A stretch of DNA of 64,000 nt from Acidilobaceae archaeon (GTDB lineage: Archaea; Thermoproteota; Thermoprotei_A; Sulfolobales; Acidilobaceae): the NCBI GenBank assembly GCA_026413755.1, contig JAOAKH010000001.1, forward strand, positions 32,209 to 96,208, written 5' to 3'. A program made the translations under genes and the position numbers. The notes under the pieces are model-generated. The model saw nothing but the letters and a program-made list of their open reading frames with translations, was not told the origin of the DNA and ran no database searches. Position 1 is the stretch's first letter. Each line of letters starts with the position of its first letter. Shown one piece after another: positions 24,013 to 32,190 of this stretch.

Positions 24013-24645
24013 ATGGCAAGGTCCGCCTATCACTACATGAAGGAGCTGTGGAAGAGGCCTTACGACGGTGAGCACGGCCTCCTCATGAGGGAGAGGCTGA
24101 TAGAGTGGAGGAAGCAGCCGACCATAGTGAGGGTAGAGGGGCCCACAAGGCCTGAGAGGGCGAGGGAGCTGGGCTACAAGGCAAAACAGGGGGTGATAGT
24201 GGTCAGGGTAAGGGTGAGGAAGGGAGGGATGAGGAAGCAGAGGCCCAACAAGGGCAGAAGGCCCAAGAGGATGGGAGTCTACGGCTTCGCGCCTGCGAAG
24301 AGCCTCAGGCTCATAGCTGAGGAGAGGGCCCAGGTGAAGTACAGGAACATGGTGGTCCTAAATAGCTACTACGTGGGGGAGGACGGGAACTACGCCTGGT
24401 ATGAGGTGATCCTAGTAGACCCCCACCATCCAGCGGTGAAGAGCGACCCAGAGCTGAAATGGGTGAGCAGCGGGAAGCACAGGGGGAGGCCCCAGAGGGG
24501 GCTTACGAGCGCAGGGAAGAAGATGAGGGGTCTCAGGAAGTCCAGAGGGCTGAAGGGGACTCACAGGCAGAAGTGGAGGAGAAAACAGAGGGATAGGCGC
24601 CACGAGGCCAGCAGGGGCGCAAGGCTCATAAGGCCGGAAGAGTGA
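24013..24645 (+). CDS. rpl15e: 50S ribosomal protein eL15
   Basis: A 210-residue, very basic protein from [16 protein letters not shown] at the N-terminus, [19 protein letters not shown], and the late [18 protein letters not shown] are diagnostic for archaeal/eukaryotic eL15, a 23S rRNA-binding protein near the peptidyl transferase centre. It is slightly longer than usual because of a basic C-terminal tail. It opens the exosome/RNase P gene series that follows. Confidence 0.95.
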   Translation: MARSAYHYMKELWKRPYDGEHGLLMRERLIEWRKQPTIVRVEGPTRPERARELGYKAKQGVIVVRVRVRKGGMRKQRPNKGRRPKRMGVYGFAPAKSLRLIAEERAQVKYRNMVVLNSYYVGEDGNYAWYEVILVDPHHPAVKSDPELKWVSSGKHRGRPQRGLTSAGKKMRGLRKSRGLKGTHRQKWRRKQRDRRHEASRGARLIRPEE

Positions 24646-24679
24646 TAACCGTCCTGACCCCTCCTGAAAGGGGACCTGC

Positions 24680-25108
24680 TTGATATCCTCTGTAGAGGCA
24701 AGGGTGCATGTACACGCTACCGAGAGCAGGGAGAAGGTGCTGAAGGCCCTCCTCGAAGTCTTCCCTCAGGAGCTGAGAGGCTTCGTTAGCGTGGAGCGGG
24801 AGCTGCTGGAGGGGCACTACGGGAACCCCATAGAGGTCCTCACGGCCACCCTCAGCATCAGGGCGGAGGAGGTCCTCAAGCACCTGATCAGCAGGCTGAG
24901 CGAGAGGGATGGTCAGCTGCTTAGGGCCACCCTCGAGGACAGGGTGGACAGGGGAGGGGACCTGTACCTCAGGATTAGCAAGCAGGAGGCCTTCCTGGGG
25001 AGAATAGTCCTAGAGGACTCCGACGACGTGGTGAGGGTCCGCTTCAACTTTTCGGGCAGGAGGGAAGAGGCGCTGGAGCTATACGGGGGGGCTCTGGGAT
25101 CTACGTAG
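24680..25108 (+). CDS. Exosome-associated RNA-binding protein (COG1325-like)
   Basis: A 142-residue protein from TTG. The N-terminal SSVEARVHVHATESREKVLKALLEVFP and the later LRISKQEAFLGRIVLED match a small archaeal family encoded in the exosome superoperon and thought to bind double-stranded RNA or tRNA-like substrates. Its biochemical role is not firmly known. It precedes RNase P p30, which lies in the -1 frame. Near its 3' end is a run of seven G (25085-25091), discussed as a finding. Its stop is TAG at 25106-25108. Confidence 0.7.
   Translation: MISSVEARVHVHATESREKVLKALLEVFPQELRGFVSVERELLEGHYGNPIEVLTATLSIRAEEVLKHLISRLSERDGQLLRATLEDRVDRGGDLYLRISKQEAFLGRIVLEDSDDVVRVRFNFSGRREEALELYGGALGST
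25085..25091 (+). other. G7 run in the overlap of the COG1325-like and rnp3 frames
   Basis: Seven consecutive G bases are read as GGG GGG Gct in the upstream frame. This matches the X-XXY-YYZ slippery class, and the rnp3 frame is the -1 frame here. It is also a homopolymer where a sequencing error is possible. Confidence 0.6.
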
Positions 25109-25725
25109 ACCTCTCTCTCAGGCCGAGGGACGAGCAGGCAGCGATAGGCCTCCTCAGGAGGGCGAAGGAGCTGGGCTTCTCAAGGCTCTCGCTTGAGCTG
25201 AGGGACGGCCTGATGTGGGAGGCCGTAGAGGGGGAAGCGAAGAGGTTGGGCATCGCGGCCGTCCCCCGCGTGACAGTGGAGGGGTCCACGAGGCAGGAGG
25301 TGAGGAGAGCGCTAGAGGAGGTGAGGAGAGGAGCGCTGGTGGCGGTGAGGGCGCTGAGCCTAGACGCGCTGAGGTACTCCTCTGTGAACAAGAGGGTGCA
25401 CCTGATCAGGGTGGAGCCGGGGCTGGAGAAGTTCATAGATAAATCGGAGCTCAGGCTCTTCAAGGCCAGGGGCTGGGGGGCCCTGGAGGTCTCGCTAAGG
25501 GAGGCGAGGAGCAGGCGCGGGCTTGCGTACCTCTACGAAGCCTGCCACAGGGCCCACTTGCTGGACGTTAACCTTGTGATCTCGAGCGACGCGGAGATGC
25601 CAGAGGACCTCTGGAGCCCCCTGGCAGCCATAGGTCTCTTGGCCTCCATGGGGATCCCGAGCTGGAGGGCCAAGTCCTGGATGACGTCAGTTCCTGCGTA
25701 CGTGCTAGACAGAATATTAAGCTAG
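25099..25725 (+). CDS. rnp3: Ribonuclease P protein component 3 (Rpp30/RNP3), no conventional start codon
   Basis: A TIM-barrel protein of about 208 residues. The expected N-terminus IYVDLSLRP, followed by a helix ending KELGFSRLSLEL, is in frame from 25099. Later segments SSVNKRVHLIRVEP and a conserved SSDAEMPEDLWSP also fit. RNP3 pairs with RNP2 to activate the RNase P catalytic RNA in tRNA 5' processing. The first conventional start is ATG 25213, which would delete the first strands of the barrel. Upstream in this frame are only ATA 25081 and ATC 25099; the frame is -1 relative to the gene before it across a G7 run. The stop is followed by a TATA element for the GTPase gene. Confidence 0.75.
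   Translation: MYVDLSLRPRDEQAAIGLLRRAKELGFSRLSLELRDGLMWEAVEGEAKRLGIAAVPRVTVEGSTRQEVRRALEEVRRGALVAVRALSLDALRYSSVNKRVHLIRVEPGLEKFIDKSELRLFKARGWGALEVSLREARSRRGLAYLYEACHRAHLLDVNLVISSDAEMPEDLWSPLAAIGLLASMGIPSWRAKSWMTSVPAYVLDRILS
25713..25721 (+). promoter_or_regulatory. TATA box for the Obg-like GTPase
   Basis: aatattaag overlaps the end of rnp3 and lies 29-37 nt before the TTG at 25750. Confidence 0.5.
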
Positions 25726-25749
25726 GGGCGCCTTTGTTGGGGGAGACCC

Positions 25750-26973
25750 TTGGAGCCTACGGGCGTCCTCATAGGCATAGTGGGCAAGACCAACACCGGC
25801 AAGTCCACCTTCTTCTCTGCCGCCACAGAGATATCGGTGCCCATAGAGAACAGGCCCTTTGTTACCATAGAACCTAATGTTGGGGTAACCTATGCTAGGA
25901 AAGCCTGCGTTCACAAAGAGCTGGGCCTCCCTGGCTGCGACGCCTCCAACAGCCTCTGCAAGAGGGGCGAGAGGCTCATACCGATCAAGATGGTGGACGT
26001 GGCGGGCCTCGTGCCGGGGGCTCACCAGGGGAGAGGGCTAGGGAACAGGTTCCTCGATCACGTGAGGAGGGCCGACGTGCTACTGCTCGTGGTGGACGCC
26101 AGCGGCTCCACCGACGAGGAGGGGAGGCCCGTGAGGCCGGGGAGCTATGACCCAGTGGAGGAAGTGAGGCAAATGGTCTTTGAGTTCGAGGAGTGGCTGT
26201 TCTCCATTATAGCGAAGGACTGGGAAAGGTTAGCGAGACAGTTGGACGCCTCTTCGGGAGCAGACTCAGCAGGTCTTATAGCCCAGAGGCTCTCGGGGCT
26301 AGGGGTCACGAGGGGGCACGTGGCAGAGGCAATCAGGGCGACGGGCCTGGAGAACAAGAGGTTCTCCTCTTGGAGCAGGGAGGAACTAAGGGCCTTCGCC
26401 TCTAGGCTCAGGGAGCTCTCGAAGCCCATGGTAATAGTGGCGAACAAGCTGGACGTGGGCCCCGCAGAAGAGAACGTGAAGAGGCTAAGGGAGGCCTACA
26501 AAGGGGTCCCCGTGGTGCCCACTAGCGCGCTGGCGGAGCTTGTGCTCAGGAAGGCAGCCTCGAAGGGGATATTGGATTACTTGCCGGGCGACAGGGAGTT
26601 CACGCTGACCTCCTCCCCGCCGCCGGAGCTGCGTAAGGTGCTGGATAGGGTGGCGGAGCTCATGAGGAGGTGGGGCTCTACGGGGGTGCAGGAGGCGATA
26701 AACGAGGCCGTCTTCGGCAGGCTCTCGCTCATCCCGGTCTACCCGGTGGAGGACCACAACAGGTTTACAGACAAGCAGGGAAGGGTGCTGCCGGACGTGC
26801 TCCTGGTGCCAAGGGGCTCAACGGCTAGGGACGTAGCATACAAGATCCACACGGAGCTGGGCGACACGTTTCTCTATGCCATAAACGCGAAGACCAAGCA
26901 GAGGGTGGGGGAGCTCTACGAGGTGAAGGAGAACGACGTTATAAAGATAGTGGCGAGCGGCGCTAGAAGATGA
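25750..26973 (+). CDS. YchF/Ygr210-type translation-associated GTPase
   Basis: A 407-residue Obg-superfamily GTPase from TTG. The P-loop is GKTNTGKS at about 12-19, the G3 motif is DVAGLVPGAHQGRGLG and the G4 motif is NKLD. A coiled-coil helical insertion follows the G domain, and a TGS domain forms the C-terminus (VLLVPRGSTARDVAYKIH). Archaeal members of the Ygr210 branch resemble OLA1/YchF and associate with ribosomes; their cellular role is poorly defined. It converges on rnp2 with an 11-nt overlap. Confidence 0.88.
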   Translation: MEPTGVLIGIVGKTNTGKSTFFSAATEISVPIENRPFVTIEPNVGVTYARKACVHKELGLPGCDASNSLCKRGERLIPIKMVDVAGLVPGAHQGRGLGNRFLDHVRRADVLLLVVDASGSTDEEGRPVRPGSYDPVEEVRQMVFEFEEWLFSIIAKDWERLARQLDASSGADSAGLIAQRLSGLGVTRGHVAEAIRATGLENKRFSSWSREELRAFASRLRELSKPMVIVANKLDVGPAEENVKRLREAYKGVPVVPTSALAELVLRKAASKGILDYLPGDREFTLTSSPPPELRKVLDRVAELMRRWGSTGVQEAINEAVFGRLSLIPVYPVEDHNRFTDKQGRVLPDVLLVPRGSTARDVAYKIHTELGDTFLYAINAKTKQRVGELYEVKENDVIKIVASGARR

Positions 26974-27388
26974 GCTTCCTCGCTCTCCTCAGGCTCCCGG
27001 TGGCGGCTATGGGCACGAGTCTGGCCTTCTTGCCCTCAACCTCCCTGACGTAAGCCAGCGCCGCGAGCGCATGGTCCTTATAGCTGCTCCTCACCCTCAC
27101 CGCCCCCCTTCTTCTCTCCTCGTCGTACTCGATCAGCTTTGCCCTGCTCGCTATGAGGCCCAGCTCTCCGTACAGCTCTTTCATTGCAAGGGCAAAGGCT
27201 CTCCCTACCTCCTCCCTACCCAGCCTCTCAGAGGTGAGGGCCTCGAAAACTATGTACCTCCTCCTCTCCCTTTTCCTGAACAGTAGCCTCGGGAGCTCGG
27301 GCAGTCCCACTCGCCTCACCGCGTAGCCTCCAAAGGCCCCCGCCAGGAACCCCGCGAGGGCTCCTAGGGCTACCGTCAAGAGGTCCAA
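26963..27388 (-). CDS. rnp2: Ribonuclease P protein component 2 (Pop5/RNP2) with N-terminal membrane segment
   Basis: A 141-residue protein from TTG 27388. Residues about 42-141 form the Pop5 RRM-like fold: RRRYIVFEAL, then an ELYGELGLIASRAKLIEYD segment, GAVRVRSSYKDHALAALAYV and a final GSLRRARK. RNP2 with RNP3 activates RNase P RNA. Unexpectedly, residues 1-28 are hydrophobic and small (LTVALGALAGFLAGAFGG) followed by RR, like a membrane anchor or signal anchor. The gene is on the opposite strand to its superoperon neighbours. GGAGGAGAAGG precedes the TTG, supporting this start; a shorter form without the helix has no obvious start before the Pop5 domain. Confidence 0.8.
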   Translation of the reverse strand: MDLLTVALGALAGFLAGAFGGYAVRRVGLPELPRLLFRKRERRRYIVFEALTSERLGREEVGRAFALAMKELYGELGLIASRAKLIEYDEERRRGAVRVRSSYKDHALAALAYVREVEGKKARLVPIAATGSLRRARKLIF

Positions 27389-27401
27389 GGCCTTCTCCTC
27401 C

Positions 27402-27411
27402 TATTTAAGCC
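27402..27411 (+). promoter_or_regulatory. TATA box for psmA
   Basis: tatttaagcc lies 25-34 nt before the proteasome GTG at 27436. Confidence 0.5.
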
Positions 27412-27435
27412 TTAGAGGGCGCCGCTAAAAAGTAG

Positions 27436-28212
27436 GTGAGGGGCTTGGCTTTCACGACGCCTCAGGTAATGGCTTACGACAGGGCTGCTACTATATTTTC
27501 GCCTGAGGGAGACCTGTATCAGGTGAAGTACGCTTTCGAGGCAGTTAAGAAGGGCTGGACCAGCCTGGGCGTCAAGAGCGTCCACGGGGTGGTGCTTGCC
27601 GCAGAGAAGAGGAAGCTCTCAAGCATGCTGGACGTGGCTGACGTGGAGAAGATATACAAGGTGGACGACCACGTGGGAGTGGCCTTTGCAGGCATGGGGA
27701 GCGACGGGAGGGTGCTCATAGACTACGTGAGGGTGGTGGCTATAAGGCACAGGCTGATCTACGGGGAGCAGGCAACTGTGGAGTACCTTTCTAAGGCGGT
27801 GGCGGACATAAAGCAGGCATACACCCAGCACGGCGGCGTAAGGCCTTTTGGCGTAGCTCTCATATTCGGCGGCGTCAACCCAGGAGGCCAGGTCAAGCTC
27901 TACCGCACGGATCCGGGAGGGCAGTACTTCAGCTACAAGGCGGTGGCCATAGGCATAGGGGACAACTTCGTGAACGCGTTCTTCGAGAAGAACTACAGGG
28001 AGGACCTGACGATAGATAAGATGATAGAGCTCTCTATAGAGGCGCTGCTCAGGAGCAGGCTTGCAGGGGGGGAGGAGAAGAGGGAGATCTTGATACCTAC
28101 CTTCCACGAGCTAGTGGAGGTGGGCTACGTAGACGCTAAGGAGAGGATGTACAGAAAGCTCACCACCTCAGAGCTGATCGAGTACGTTAAAAGGGTCGAA
28201 AGGGGCCTCTAG
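27436..28212 (+). CDS. psmA: 20S proteasome subunit alpha
   Basis: A 258-residue protein from GTG. The start TTPQVMAYDRAATIFSPEGDLYQVKYAFEAVK is the N-terminal gate helix region that identifies alpha subunits, including the YDR motif. Later GGVRPFGVALIFGG and GGQYFSYKAVAIG also match. Seven alphas cap each end of the core particle and dock the PAN or Cdc48 ATPases. It lacks the active-site N-terminal Thr, as expected. It leads the operon of SDO1, Rrp4, Rrp41, Rrp42 and L37Ae. Confidence 0.96.
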   Translation: MRGLAFTTPQVMAYDRAATIFSPEGDLYQVKYAFEAVKKGWTSLGVKSVHGVVLAAEKRKLSSMLDVADVEKIYKVDDHVGVAFAGMGSDGRVLIDYVRVVAIRHRLIYGEQATVEYLSKAVADIKQAYTQHGGVRPFGVALIFGGVNPGGQVKLYRTDPGGQYFSYKAVAIGIGDNFVNAFFEKNYREDLTIDKMIELSIEALLRSRLAGGEEKREILIPTFHELVEVGYVDAKERMYRKLTTSELIEYVKRVERGL

Positions 28213-28233
28213 CCCCCTAGCGGGGTAAGGGCT

Positions 28234-28935
28234 TTGTCGAAGAAGCAGAGCTACGTAATTGCTTGGATCGAGATCAAGGGGGAGAGGTTCGAGATACTCG
28301 TAAGGCCGGAGAGCGCCTTCAGATACAAGGAGGGGGAGAAAGTGGAGATAGACGAGGTCTTGTGGTCCGACACGGTCTTCAAGGACAGCAAGAGGGCCCT
28401 GAAGGCCAGTCCTGAGAGCCTGAGGAAGGCCTTCGGGACAGAGGACGTGAGGGTAATAGCGGAGAAGATCCTCAAGGAAGGCAAGATACAGCTGACGGAG
28501 GAGGAGAGGAGGAAGCTGCTCGAGGCAAAGAGGAGGAAGGTCATAGCATACATTACGAGGAACGCCATAGACCCTAAGACGAAGCTCCCCATACCTGAGC
28601 AGAGAATAGAGGCGGCCATGGAGCAGGCGGGGATATCGGTTGACCTTTATAAAGACGCGGAGAGCCAGGCAATAGAGATAGTGTCAAAGCTGGCCCGCAT
28701 AATGCCCATAAAGATAGCGAAGGCCCTGCTGGAGATAACAGTGCCCTCGGACGCAGCCGGAAGGGCCATGGCTGAGGCGAAGAGGCTGGGGGAGGTGAAG
28801 AGGAGCGAGTGGCTTAAGGACGGGAGCCTTAGGCTCGAGCTAGAGATCCCCGCGGGGGCCCAGGTGGACGTCATGAACAAAGTGCAGGAAGTAGCTAAGG
28901 GGAGGGCAATGATAAACGTGAAGGTGGTGACGTGA
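28234..28935 (+). CDS. sdo1: Ribosome assembly protein SDO1 (SBDS)
   Basis: A 233-residue protein from TTG. The N-terminal SBDS domain (SYVIAWIEIKGERFEILVRP) is followed by the helical middle domain with NAIDPKTKLPIPEQRIEAAMEQ, a conserved stretch, and a C-terminal ferredoxin-like domain. SBDS proteins help release the anti-association factor aIF6 from nascent 50S subunits. It overlaps rrp4 by one base at TGATG, and its place between the proteasome and exosome genes is typical of archaea. Confidence 0.95.
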   Translation: MSKKQSYVIAWIEIKGERFEILVRPESAFRYKEGEKVEIDEVLWSDTVFKDSKRALKASPESLRKAFGTEDVRVIAEKILKEGKIQLTEEERRKLLEAKRRKVIAYITRNAIDPKTKLPIPEQRIEAAMEQAGISVDLYKDAESQAIEIVSKLARIMPIKIAKALLEITVPSDAAGRAMAEAKRLGEVKRSEWLKDGSLRLELEIPAGAQVDVMNKVQEVAKGRAMINVKVVT

Positions 28936-29624
28936 TGAAGGCCTATGGCCAAATAGCCCTGCCTGGCGACAGGCTTGAGCAGAGGGTGGAGGCGGAGAGA
29001 CCTTTCGTTATGGAAGTGGGAGGGGAGAAGGTAGCCACCGTAGTAGGGATAATCTCCCAGAGGGAGGGTAAGGCCTACTTCGTGCCTCTGAAGAGCATAT
29101 ATGTGCCGAAGGTGTGGGACGTAGTAATCGGCCTAGTGGAGTCAGTGAGCGCGGCGAGCTGGATGGTGGACATAAACTCCCCCTACCAGGCCCTCCTCTA
29201 TGCACAGGACTTCCTAGGCAGGTCCTTCAACCCCTCGACGGACGACCTCTACCAGATCCTTAAGCCAGGGGAGTACGTAAAGGCAAAAGTGGTGGCCTTC
29301 GACAAGACCAGGAGCCCCCTGCTGAGCGTCCAGGGGGAGGGCCTCGGGAGGTTCATAAAGGGGGCTGTGATAGACGTGCCCCCTGCCAGGATCCCGAGGA
29401 TAATAGGGAAGAAGAGGAGCATGACGAGCCTCCTCGAGGAGAAAACCGGCTGCTCCGTTTTCCCTGCAGTGAACGGCAGGGTCCACGTGGACTGCCCTAG
29501 CCCGGAGCTAGAGGCGATAGCAATAATGGCGATAAGGCTTATAGAGAGGGAGTCCCATACAGCAGGCTTGACGGAGAGGGTGGCTAAGTTCATAGAGGAG
29601 GAGAGGAGGAGGAGGGGCATATGA
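28935..29624 (+). CDS. rrp4: Exosome RNA-binding subunit Rrp4
   Basis: A 229-residue protein from ATG 28935. The N-terminal domain contains the GD-R-L motif (LPGDRLE), an S1 domain covers about 60-140 ([27 protein letters not shown]), and a KH domain follows with GSLI-like [19 protein letters not shown]. Three Rrp4 or Csl4 subunits cap the exosome ring and feed RNA into the pore. It overlaps sdo1 by one base and rrp41 by 4 nt. Confidence 0.95.
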   Translation: MKAYGQIALPGDRLEQRVEAERPFVMEVGGEKVATVVGIISQREGKAYFVPLKSIYVPKVWDVVIGLVESVSAASWMVDINSPYQALLYAQDFLGRSFNPSTDDLYQILKPGEYVKAKVVAFDKTRSPLLSVQGEGLGRFIKGAVIDVPPARIPRIIGKKRSMTSLLEEKTGCSVFPAVNGRVHVDCPSPELEAIAIMAIRLIERESHTAGLTERVAKFIEEERRRRGI

Positions 29625-30340
29625 AGGCAAAGGTGGGGATAGACGAGAGGGGCCTGAGGCACGACGGCAGGAGGCCCGACGAGATGAGGCCAGTTAGCAT
29701 GAAGGTGGGGGTGCTAGCCAACGCCTCTGGCTCCGCCCTCGTGGAGTTCGGGAAGACAAAGGTGCTTGCGGCAGTCTACGGCCCCAGGGAGCCCCAGCAG
29801 CGCTTCATGGTGCTGCCCGAGAAGGCAATCTTGAGGGTCAGGTACCATATGGCGCCCTTCTCCACCACCGAGAGGAAGAGCCCTGCCCCCTCCAGGAGGG
29901 AGGTGGAACTCTCGAAGGTAATCAGGGAGGCGCTGGAGGACGTGGTGATCACCTCAGAGTACCCCAGGACCGTGATAGACGTCTTCGTGGAGGTGCTGCA
30001 GGCAGACGGCGGCACGAGGGCCGCGGGGATCACGGCTGCCTCTCTGGCGCTGGCAGACGCAGGGCTCCCTATGAAGGCTCTCGTGGCCAGCGTTGCGGTG
30101 GGGAAGATAGCCGGCGCCCTAGTGCTCGACGTTGACGAGGCGGAGGACTCCGTCGGGGAGGCCGACATGCCCGTGGCGGCAGCCCCAGACCTTGGGCTCA
30201 TCACTCTGTTCCAGCTCAACGGCGTGCTAACTGAGGAGGAGGTGCAGAGGGGGCTCTCCATGGCGCTGAGGGCAATAGAACAGCTCGTGGCTATGGAGAA
30301 GACGGTCCTCAAGCAGAGCTATGAGGTGGTGGAGGAGTGA
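29621..30340 (+). CDS. rrp41: Exosome catalytic subunit Rrp41 (RNase PH domain)
   Basis: A 239-residue RNase PH-fold protein from [42 protein letters not shown] and [17 protein letters not shown] are hallmarks; [20 protein letters not shown] carries the conserved Asp pair needed for catalysis. Three Rrp41 and three Rrp42 subunits form the ring that degrades RNA 3' to 5' with phosphate, or adds tails in reverse. It overlaps rrp4 as ATGA and rrp42 by 4 nt. Confidence 0.96.
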   Translation: MKAKVGIDERGLRHDGRRPDEMRPVSMKVGVLANASGSALVEFGKTKVLAAVYGPREPQQRFMVLPEKAILRVRYHMAPFSTTERKSPAPSRREVELSKVIREALEDVVITSEYPRTVIDVFVEVLQADGGTRAAGITAASLALADAGLPMKALVASVAVGKIAGALVLDVDEAEDSVGEADMPVAAAPDLGLITLFQLNGVLTEEEVQRGLSMALRAIEQLVAMEKTVLKQSYEVVEE

Positions 30341-31170
30341 GCGTAACTCCATTCAGGCTCCCCGTCATCCCTGCCCTCAAGAGGCAGTCCTACCTCAGCC
30401 TCTACAAGAGAGGGGTGAGGGACGACGGGAGGAGCATAAGGTCCCCCAGGCAGGTGGAGATCAAGGTAGGGGTCCTCGATAAGGCGGAGGGCTCCGCGCT
30501 TGTGAAGCTCGGCAACACCCAGGTGCTGGCGGGCGTCAAGGTGGAGGTCACCTCCCCCTTTAAGGACTCGCCCAACCAGGGAGTCCTGGTGGTCCACGCA
30601 GAGAACGTCCCCTTAGCCTCCCCCATATTTGAGCCGGGCCCCCCTGACGAGAACGCCATAGAGCTTGCTAGGGTCATAGACAGGAGCCTGAGAGAGGTGA
30701 AGGCCGTGGACCTCGGGTCCCTTGTGATAAGGCCGGGGGAGAAGGTGTGGAACGTGTGGGTTGACATATATGTCCTAGATCACGACGGGAACCTCTTCGA
30801 CGCTAGCATGCTAGCAGCCATGGCGGCCCTCATGAACGCCGACCTCCCAGACTACGAGGAGCTGGAGACGGGCGAGATATCTTTAAGGAGGGGCGTCGGC
30901 GGGAGGAAGATCAAGGTAGACCACATGGTAGTTACCGTTACCACAGCGAAGGTGGGGAGCTACATAATAGTGGACCCCAACTTCGAGGAGGAGGTGATCT
31001 CGGACTACAGGCTAGTGTTGGCCTTTGATGAGAAGCTGAGGATAGTGGGGGCACAGAAGACGGGGAGCGGCGGCATGAAGCTGGAGGAGCTACAGGAGGC
31101 CATAAAGGTCTCAAAGGAGGCTGCGCAGATCTACTTTAAGGTATTGGAGCAGGCGAGAGGGGGGAGCTGA
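30337..31170 (+). CDS. rrp42: Exosome subunit Rrp42 (RNase PH domain)
   Basis: A 277-residue RNase PH-fold protein from [23 protein letters not shown] and [17 protein letters not shown] align with Rrp41, but the catalytic Asp region is changed, as in all archaeal Rrp42 proteins, which contribute structure and RNA contacts. [19 protein letters not shown] and [13 protein letters not shown] are also characteristic. It overlaps rrp41 by 4 nt and is followed one base later by L37Ae. Confidence 0.96.
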   Translation: MSVTPFRLPVIPALKRQSYLSLYKRGVRDDGRSIRSPRQVEIKVGVLDKAEGSALVKLGNTQVLAGVKVEVTSPFKDSPNQGVLVVHAENVPLASPIFEPGPPDENAIELARVIDRSLREVKAVDLGSLVIRPGEKVWNVWVDIYVLDHDGNLFDASMLAAMAALMNADLPDYEELETGEISLRRGVGGRKIKVDHMVVTVTTAKVGSYIIVDPNFEEEVISDYRLVLAFDEKLRIVGAQKTGSGGMKLEELQEAIKVSKEAAQIYFKVLEQARGGS

Positions 31171-31171
31171 G

Positions 31172-31423
31172 ATGGGGAGGACCAAGGTAGTAGGCCCGGT
31201 AGGGAAGTACGGCGCTAGGTACGGCGTTAGCGTAAGGAAGAGAGTGAAGGAAATACTGCTTAAAATGAAGGCGGAGCACGAGTGCCCGTTCTGCGGCGCG
31301 AAGGGTACTGTGGAGAGGGTCTCTGTGGGCATATGGAAGTGTAGGAAGTGCGGGAACATTTGGGCCGGAGGGGCATACGCGCCCTCCTCTGAGATAGCGG
31401 TGCCGAAGAAGCAGCAAGCTTAA
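31172..31423 (+). CDS. rpl37ae: 50S ribosomal protein eL43 (L37Ae)
   Basis: An 83-residue basic protein from ATG. CPFC and CRKC, 14 residues apart, form the zinc ribbon; GRYGVSVRKRVKEI-like N-terminal residues also match. It binds 23S rRNA and closes the exosome operon in many archaea, as here. The tRNA-Ala gene follows 24 nt after its stop. Confidence 0.95.
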   Translation: MGRTKVVGPVGKYGARYGVSVRKRVKEILLKMKAEHECPFCGAKGTVERVSVGIWKCRKCGNIWAGGAYAPSSEIAVPKKQQA

Positions 31424-31447
31424 TTAGCTCGGCGACATCTTTTGCCT

Positions 31448-31521
<74 letters not shown>

Positions 31522-31539
31522 CTTCTCCGGGGAGCGGCG

Positions 31540-32190
31540 GTGAGGCCTCAGAGGGAGATCCTAGCAGAGGTCCTGGAAGCTTTGAGGGGCTTCGAGGGGG
31601 AGCTGAGGAGGCACAAATGGTTCCCCTCTACTCCTGAGAGCCCCGAGTGGTGGGCAGGCTACAGGGACCCCTTCCACATAGCTGTGACGGCGGTGCTGGT
31701 GAGGATGAACAGGTGGGAGCAGGCGGAGAGGGCTATGGAGGAGCTCTTGAGGAGAGGCTTGGGCTCTCCTGAGGCCCTCGCGAGGGCGAGTGAGGAGGAG
31801 ATAGAGGAGGCCCTACGAGGCGTCACGCTCAGGAAGCTAAAGGTGAAGCACCTGAAGCTCGTGGCAGAGGCGTTCTCGGGCGGTGGGGGGCTGGAGGAGA
31901 GGGTCGCGAGGGCCCCAATAGGTAGGGAGACGAGGGACTCCATACTCCTCTTCGCCCTCAACAAGCCGGTCTTCCCCTTCTCGAGGCAGGCGAGGAGGGT
32001 GCTCTCGCGCTATGGTGCAAAGCTGGGAAGGGGGGCAAAGGAAGAGATAGAGAGGGCGCTGGGGGGAGATCTCTACAGGCTCAAGCTCCTCCACGCCTCC
32101 TTGACCGTCATAGCGAGGGAGTACTGTAAGCCCAGCAAGCCCAGGTGCGGCCTCTGCCCCCTCTCCAGGGGGTGCGCCAGGCTCACATGA
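31540..32190 (+). CDS. Endonuclease III-like HhH-GPD protein lacking the catalytic Asp
   Basis: A 216-residue protein from GTG. The helical HhH-GPD fold (AVTAVLVRMNRWEQAERAM, then GVTLRKLKVKHL) ends with a C-X6-C-X2-C-X5-C cluster for a [4Fe-4S] centre. The hairpin segment PIGRETRDSILLFAL resembles the COG2231/MagIII branch, which has Glu where EndoIII has its Lys. The catalytic Asp, expected in a VVDAYTRR-like stretch, is missing: the sequence reads FPFSRQARR. It may bind damaged DNA without cutting, or use another residue. Its 3' end overlaps the RFC large gene by 8 nt on the opposite strand. Confidence 0.78.
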   Translation: MRPQREILAEVLEALRGFEGELRRHKWFPSTPESPEWWAGYRDPFHIAVTAVLVRMNRWEQAERAMEELLRRGLGSPEALARASEEEIEEALRGVTLRKLKVKHLKLVAEAFSGGGGLEERVARAPIGRETRDSILLFALNKPVFPFSRQARRVLSRYGAKLGRGAKEEIERALGGDLYRLKLLHASLTVIAREYCKPSKPRCGLCPLSRGCARLT

